16,040 bases of DNA, from positions 1 through 16,040 of the forward strand of contig JAUIAA010000012.1 in the NCBI GenBank assembly GCA_030425715.1, given 5' to 3'. Each line of letters starts with the position of its first letter. The first letter of the stretch is position 1. Made by a program: the position numbers and the translations under genes. Below are positions 13,468 through 16,040 of this stretch, in pieces. The notes beneath the pieces are model-generated. The model ran no database searches. It was not told the origin of the DNA and saw only the letters and a program-made list of their open reading frames with translations. The DNA is from Bacteroidia bacterium (GTDB lineage: Bacteria > Bacteroidota > Bacteroidia > Flavobacteriales > Flavobacteriaceae).

Positions 13468-14058
13468 ATGATAAAACTTAAAATTTTATTTACACTTTGC
13501 TTAAGTTGTTATGTTTTAAATGCTCAAAACACGATGGGAAATAAATTACCGTATGCAGAAATTCCTAACTATGCACCCAATTATAGTGAAGGGGCATTAA
13601 TGGCTCGTTTGGTAGATGGATTGGGTTTTCGCTATTATTGGGCAACGGAAGGCTTGTTACAAAAAGATTTAAATTATAAAATTACCAAAGAAGCAAGATC
13701 TAATTTTGAAACAATCGGTCATATTTACCATTTGTCTGCCTTAATTTTAAGCACTGCCCAAGAAATACCATTTGAAGCTCCAGAAACTAACAATTTGACG
13801 TTTCAAGAAATGCGAGAAAAGACATTGTTAAATTTAAAAGAAGCTTCTAATATATTTGTTACTACAAAAGATTTTAGCAAAAAGAATGTTGTGTTTAAAG
13901 GAAAAGACCAAAACACAATTTTCCCTTTTTGGAATGCGATAAATGGCCCCATAGCTGATGCTATTTGGCATTGCGGACAAATAGTTGCACTTCGTAGAGC
14001 TTCTGGTAACCCTATCAACCCTAAAGTAAGTGTTTTTACGGGTACGTTGCGTAATTAA
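13468..14058 (+). CDS. Secreted DinB-fold protein
   Basis: A 196-residue protein starting MIKLKILFTLCLSCYVLNAQ, a clean signal peptide with cleavage after NAQ. The mature part looks like a DinB/YfiT four-helix bundle: LVDGLGFRYYWATEGL (48-63), a helix with H85 and H88 (GHIYHLSALIL), and WHCGQIVALRRASGNPI (167-183), which is the typical last DinB motif with H168. DinB-fold proteins bind a metal through three histidines and many are thiol transferases in the cytoplasm; an exported version is uncommon. An ATG 15 codons upstream (13423) would put a polar MIYLMMKKDTKCFKK in front of the signal peptide, so I prefer 13468. It converges on the DUF2490 gene with 8 bases between stops and no visible terminator. 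Function unknown. Confidence 0.75.
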   Translation: MIKLKILFTLCLSCYVLNAQNTMGNKLPYAEIPNYAPNYSEGALMARLVDGLGFRYYWATEGLLQKDLNYKITKEARSNFETIGHIYHLSALILSTAQEIPFEAPETNNLTFQEMREKTLLNLKEASNIFVTTKDFSKKNVVFKGKDQNTIFPFWNAINGPIADAIWHCGQIVALRRASGNPINPKVSVFTGTLRN

Positions 14059-14066
14059 TAGGAAGG

Positions 14067-14744
14067 TTAGAAATTTACAAATCCAATAATATTAAATTGG
14101 TCTCGGCTACTTGTTTCAAAAATTTGACTCATATAACCAGCTTCTATTCGTATATTTTTATTGATATGGTATCCAAGCCCTCCATAAATTCTATTTCGAT
14201 CAAATACCGGGGATTGGGTATTCAAAAATATTTCATTGTAGGCAGATAAGTAATAATTGTTTTTTTCTTTCCTACTTAATGGAATGTTTATGCCTAAAAA
14301 ATATCGAAAACGCATTTTAAAATCACTTTCTACAAATCTTTGCTCAAATCTGTAACGATGATTTAATTTTGTTCTGCCTATGCTTTGTTTTAAAATAAAT
14401 TGCTGAAAAATTCTATGCTCATTTACATTAATTTTTTCATTGGTATCACCAACATAGTTTTCAGATAAAATATAACCGTAACCAAGTAATACATTGCTTT
14501 TGTTGTTGTTAAATGTATATCCTAATCCGGTGCGTAGTAGTAATTGCTCTAAATCGCCAATAGCATTGTAATTTCTATATTGAATTTCATTAAGAATATT
14601 CCATTTTTGGTTTAACTTTTTATTGCCAATATAAATTAACCAGTTTCCAAAATTACTATCTTGACTTTGCACAAAAGATGGCAGCATTAACCCAAAGATT
14701 AATACTGCCATACTAATTGTTTTAATGAATTTATTTTTTTTCAT
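14067..14744 (-). CDS. DUF2490 outer-membrane beta-barrel protein
   Basis: A 225-residue protein with a signal peptide (KTISMAVLIFGLMLPSFVQSQ, cut before about residue 29). The mature part is made of amphipathic beta-strands with the turns and aromatic ends of an outer-membrane barrel: NWLIYIGNKKLNQKWNILNE, EQLLLRTGLGYTF, NVLLGYGYIL, LNHRYRFEQRFV, RFRYFLGINIPL, and a last strand ending in aromatic F (NIIGFVNF). The W..Y.....l...w....E..YR start and the LNHRYRFEQRF motif are those of DUF2490. It is the third gene of the SulP-carbonic anhydrase cluster, starting 22 bases after the carbonic anhydrase stop, so probably cotranscribed. A role in solute passage is inferred only from context. Confidence 0.85.
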   Translation of the reverse strand: MKKNKFIKTISMAVLIFGLMLPSFVQSQDSNFGNWLIYIGNKKLNQKWNILNEIQYRNYNAIGDLEQLLLRTGLGYTFNNNKSNVLLGYGYILSENYVGDTNEKINVNEHRIFQQFILKQSIGRTKLNHRYRFEQRFVESDFKMRFRYFLGINIPLSRKEKNNYYLSAYNEIFLNTQSPVFDRNRIYGGLGYHINKNIRIEAGYMSQIFETSSRDQFNIIGFVNF

Positions 14745-14766
14745 AAAAAAAAACAGTAAAATATTA

Positions 14767-15396
14767 CTATTCGTAAAAAGTTACCGCTCCAGTATGGATG
14801 TCATACATACCACCTACAATTTTTATTTCATTGTTTTGAACCATTTCGGCTAAAACCTCACTATCCTGTTTAATTTTGTCTATAGTTAATTGTACATTTT
14901 TTACAGCAACGTGGTTTACAAAATCGATATTTGATGAGTTTCTTAAACTAGCATCTTCTGGTGAAGTCACTGCCTGAACAGCTGGTTTGATATTTTCTAA
15001 CATGCCTGTGAGTTTACCTAATTTGGCATCATCACAAGCGCCTTTTACAGCACCGCAAGCTGTATGGCCTAAAACCACAATAAGTTTTGTTCCTGCCAAC
15101 TTACAAGCAAATTCCATGCTGCCTAAAATATCATCATTAACAAAGTTTCCTGCAATACGAGCACTAAATATATCTCCAATACCTTGATCAAAAATTAACT
15201 CAGAAGATACCCTTGAATCAATACAACTTAAAATGGTTGCAAAAGGATACTGACCTTTACTGGTATCGTTAACCTGATCTTTTAAATCTCTATCTATTTT
15301 TGAGTTATTTTGAAATCTTGTATTGCCTTCTTTCAATGCTTGCAATGAACTTTCTGGCGTCATGGCTGCCTGTGTTTCTTTTGTATGTGCTTTCAT
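14767..15396 (-). CDS. Beta-class carbonic anhydrase
   Basis: A 209-residue zinc enzyme interconverting CO2 and bicarbonate. Zinc ligands and catalytic dyad are visible: C58, D60 and R62 in LSCIDSRVSSELIF, H111 and C114 in LGHTACGAVKGA. SARIAGNFVNDDILGSMEFA (78-97) is the usual second segment. The C-terminal VGGMYDIHTGAVTFYE is typical of bacterial beta enzymes. There is no convincing signal peptide (N-terminus MKAHTKETQAAMTPESSL is hydrophilic), so it is cytoplasmic. It follows the SulP gene by 27 bases, which suggests that it handles bicarbonate brought in by that transporter. Confidence 0.95.
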   Translation of the reverse strand: MKAHTKETQAAMTPESSLQALKEGNTRFQNNSKIDRDLKDQVNDTSKGQYPFATILSCIDSRVSSELIFDQGIGDIFSARIAGNFVNDDILGSMEFACKLAGTKLIVVLGHTACGAVKGACDDAKLGKLTGMLENIKPAVQAVTSPEDASLRNSSNIDFVNHVAVKNVQLTIDKIKQDSEVLAEMVQNNEIKIVGGMYDIHTGAVTFYE

Positions 15397-15423
15397 ATTT
15401 AATGTTTTTATTATTAATATTTA

Positions 15424-16040
15424 TTATGCTGATTTTGGTCTAAGTTTGAAAAACTCTAAATAACTTTCAGGGTTTTCAGCGATGCCTCTTTCCGAAACCA
15501 ATTTGATGTTGATATTCCTTTCTTTTGCTTTAAATGCAAAATCATCTAATATTTCTATAATATCATTATCTAGGTATCTAGTTTTTCTTACATCCAGTTC
15601 TAGATAGGAGTTATTAGGTAGTGCATCTAATTCTTTTAAAATTGCGCCCTTGTTAAAAAATGTTACCTCTTCTGCTAAAGTCATTTTCATTTTTTGTACA
15701 CCATTACTTTTGTCTTCTTTATGTAGAAAGTGTGAGTTTTGGTAGCTTTTGATTAAGATAACTACTATACCTACTAAAAGTCCTAAACCAATACCTACTA
15801 ATAAATCTGTAAAAACAATTCCAATAATTGTCACAAAAAAAGGTATGGATTGTTTCCAACCTAAACTGTACATTTTTTTAAACAACGTTGGTTTTGCCAG
15901 TTTATAACCTACTATTAATAAAATTGCAGCCAATACAGATAAAGGAATTTTATTTAATAAATTAGGAATTAATATAACGGAAATTAACAGTAAAAAACCA
16001 TGTAAAATGGTAGACATTTTACTCTTTCCTCCAGATTGTA
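15424..16040 (-). CDS. SulP-family anion (bicarbonate/sulfate) transporter, C-terminal part (5' end outside the window)
   Basis: The frame enters from position 16040 (reading QSGGKSKM-STILHGFLLL) and stops at 15424, so about 205 C-terminal residues of a ~500-residue or longer protein are present. The GGKSKMS-HG motif before a membrane helix is characteristic of SulP transporters. Three or four membrane segments follow (STILHGFLLLISVILIP, PLSVLAAILLIVGYKLA, SIPFFVTIIGIVFTDLLVGI, LGLLVGIVVILI). Then comes a cytoplasmic STAS domain (about the last 95 residues) with YLELDVRKTRYLDNDIIEIL. SulP members next to carbonic anhydrase genes are generally taken as bicarbonate importers of the BicA kind. 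An internal ATG at 16015-16017 is not the real start. Confidence 0.93.
   Translation of the reverse strand, partial: QSGGKSKMSTILHGFLLLISVILIPNLLNKIPLSVLAAILLIVGYKLAKPTLFKKMYSLGWKQSIPFFVTIIGIVFTDLLVGIGLGLLVGIVVILIKSYQNSHFLHKEDKSNGVQKMKMTLAEEVTFFNKGAILKELDALPNNSYLELDVRKTRYLDNDIIEILDDFAFKAKERNINIKLVSERGIAENPESYLEFFKLRPKSA

Noticed and set aside
1..16040. CRISPR array, prophage, transposase, tRNA or rRNA genes
   Set aside because: Looked for on both strands; no regularly spaced repeats, integrase or transposase motifs, or tRNA/rRNA-like sequence were seen.

Overview
The window is about one third G+C, and its proteins are typical of the Bacteroidetes, most likely a marine or otherwise aerobic member of the Flavobacteriaceae. 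Three things point there: signal peptides ending in '-AQ' or '-CQ', promoter elements of the TAnnTTTG type instead of the E. coli -10 box, and families largely confined to this group (DUF4258, DUF2490, the flavobacterial alanine dehydrogenase-like protein). The placement comes from reading the proteins, not from a database search.

Layout. Positions 1-920 (minus) hold the N-terminal third of uvrA. A divergent control region separates it from an ECF sigma factor gene (1211-1795) followed by a 46-codon small gene (1876-2016). A perfect palindromic terminator divides these from nth (minus), which is divergent from bcp (plus). From 3190 to 4201 there is about 1 kb without an intact gene. It holds a gene fragment and several hairpin or REP-like repeats. 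From 4202 to 9321 everything is on the minus strand: an acyl-CoA carboxylase beta subunit followed by yebC and a small secreted protein, then tsaE, an alanine dehydrogenase-like gene and a DUF4258 gene.

A plus-strand operon starts at 9455: DoxX-like membrane protein, NAD(P)H:FMN reductase, MarR regulator and pirin. A palindrome sits where the upstream promoter element should be. The gene make-up resembles quinone/electrophile-response systems such as the Bacillus MhqR regulon. The pirin gene is cut by an in-frame TAA. Next comes a 562-residue protein with a PHP metallophosphatase domain joined to two ACT domains, the most unusual architecture in the window, and then a secreted DinB-fold protein. 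The window ends in a minus-strand inorganic-carbon cluster: SulP transporter (cut by the edge), beta-carbonic anhydrase and a DUF2490 outer-membrane protein.

No tRNA, rRNA, CRISPR array, transposase or phage gene was seen. Points worth following are the PHP-ACT-ACT fusion, the interrupted pirin and its operon, an endonuclease III with no cysteines (so no Fe-S cluster), an alanine dehydrogenase-like protein that seems to lack the catalytic histidine, and the small gene behind the sigma factor.
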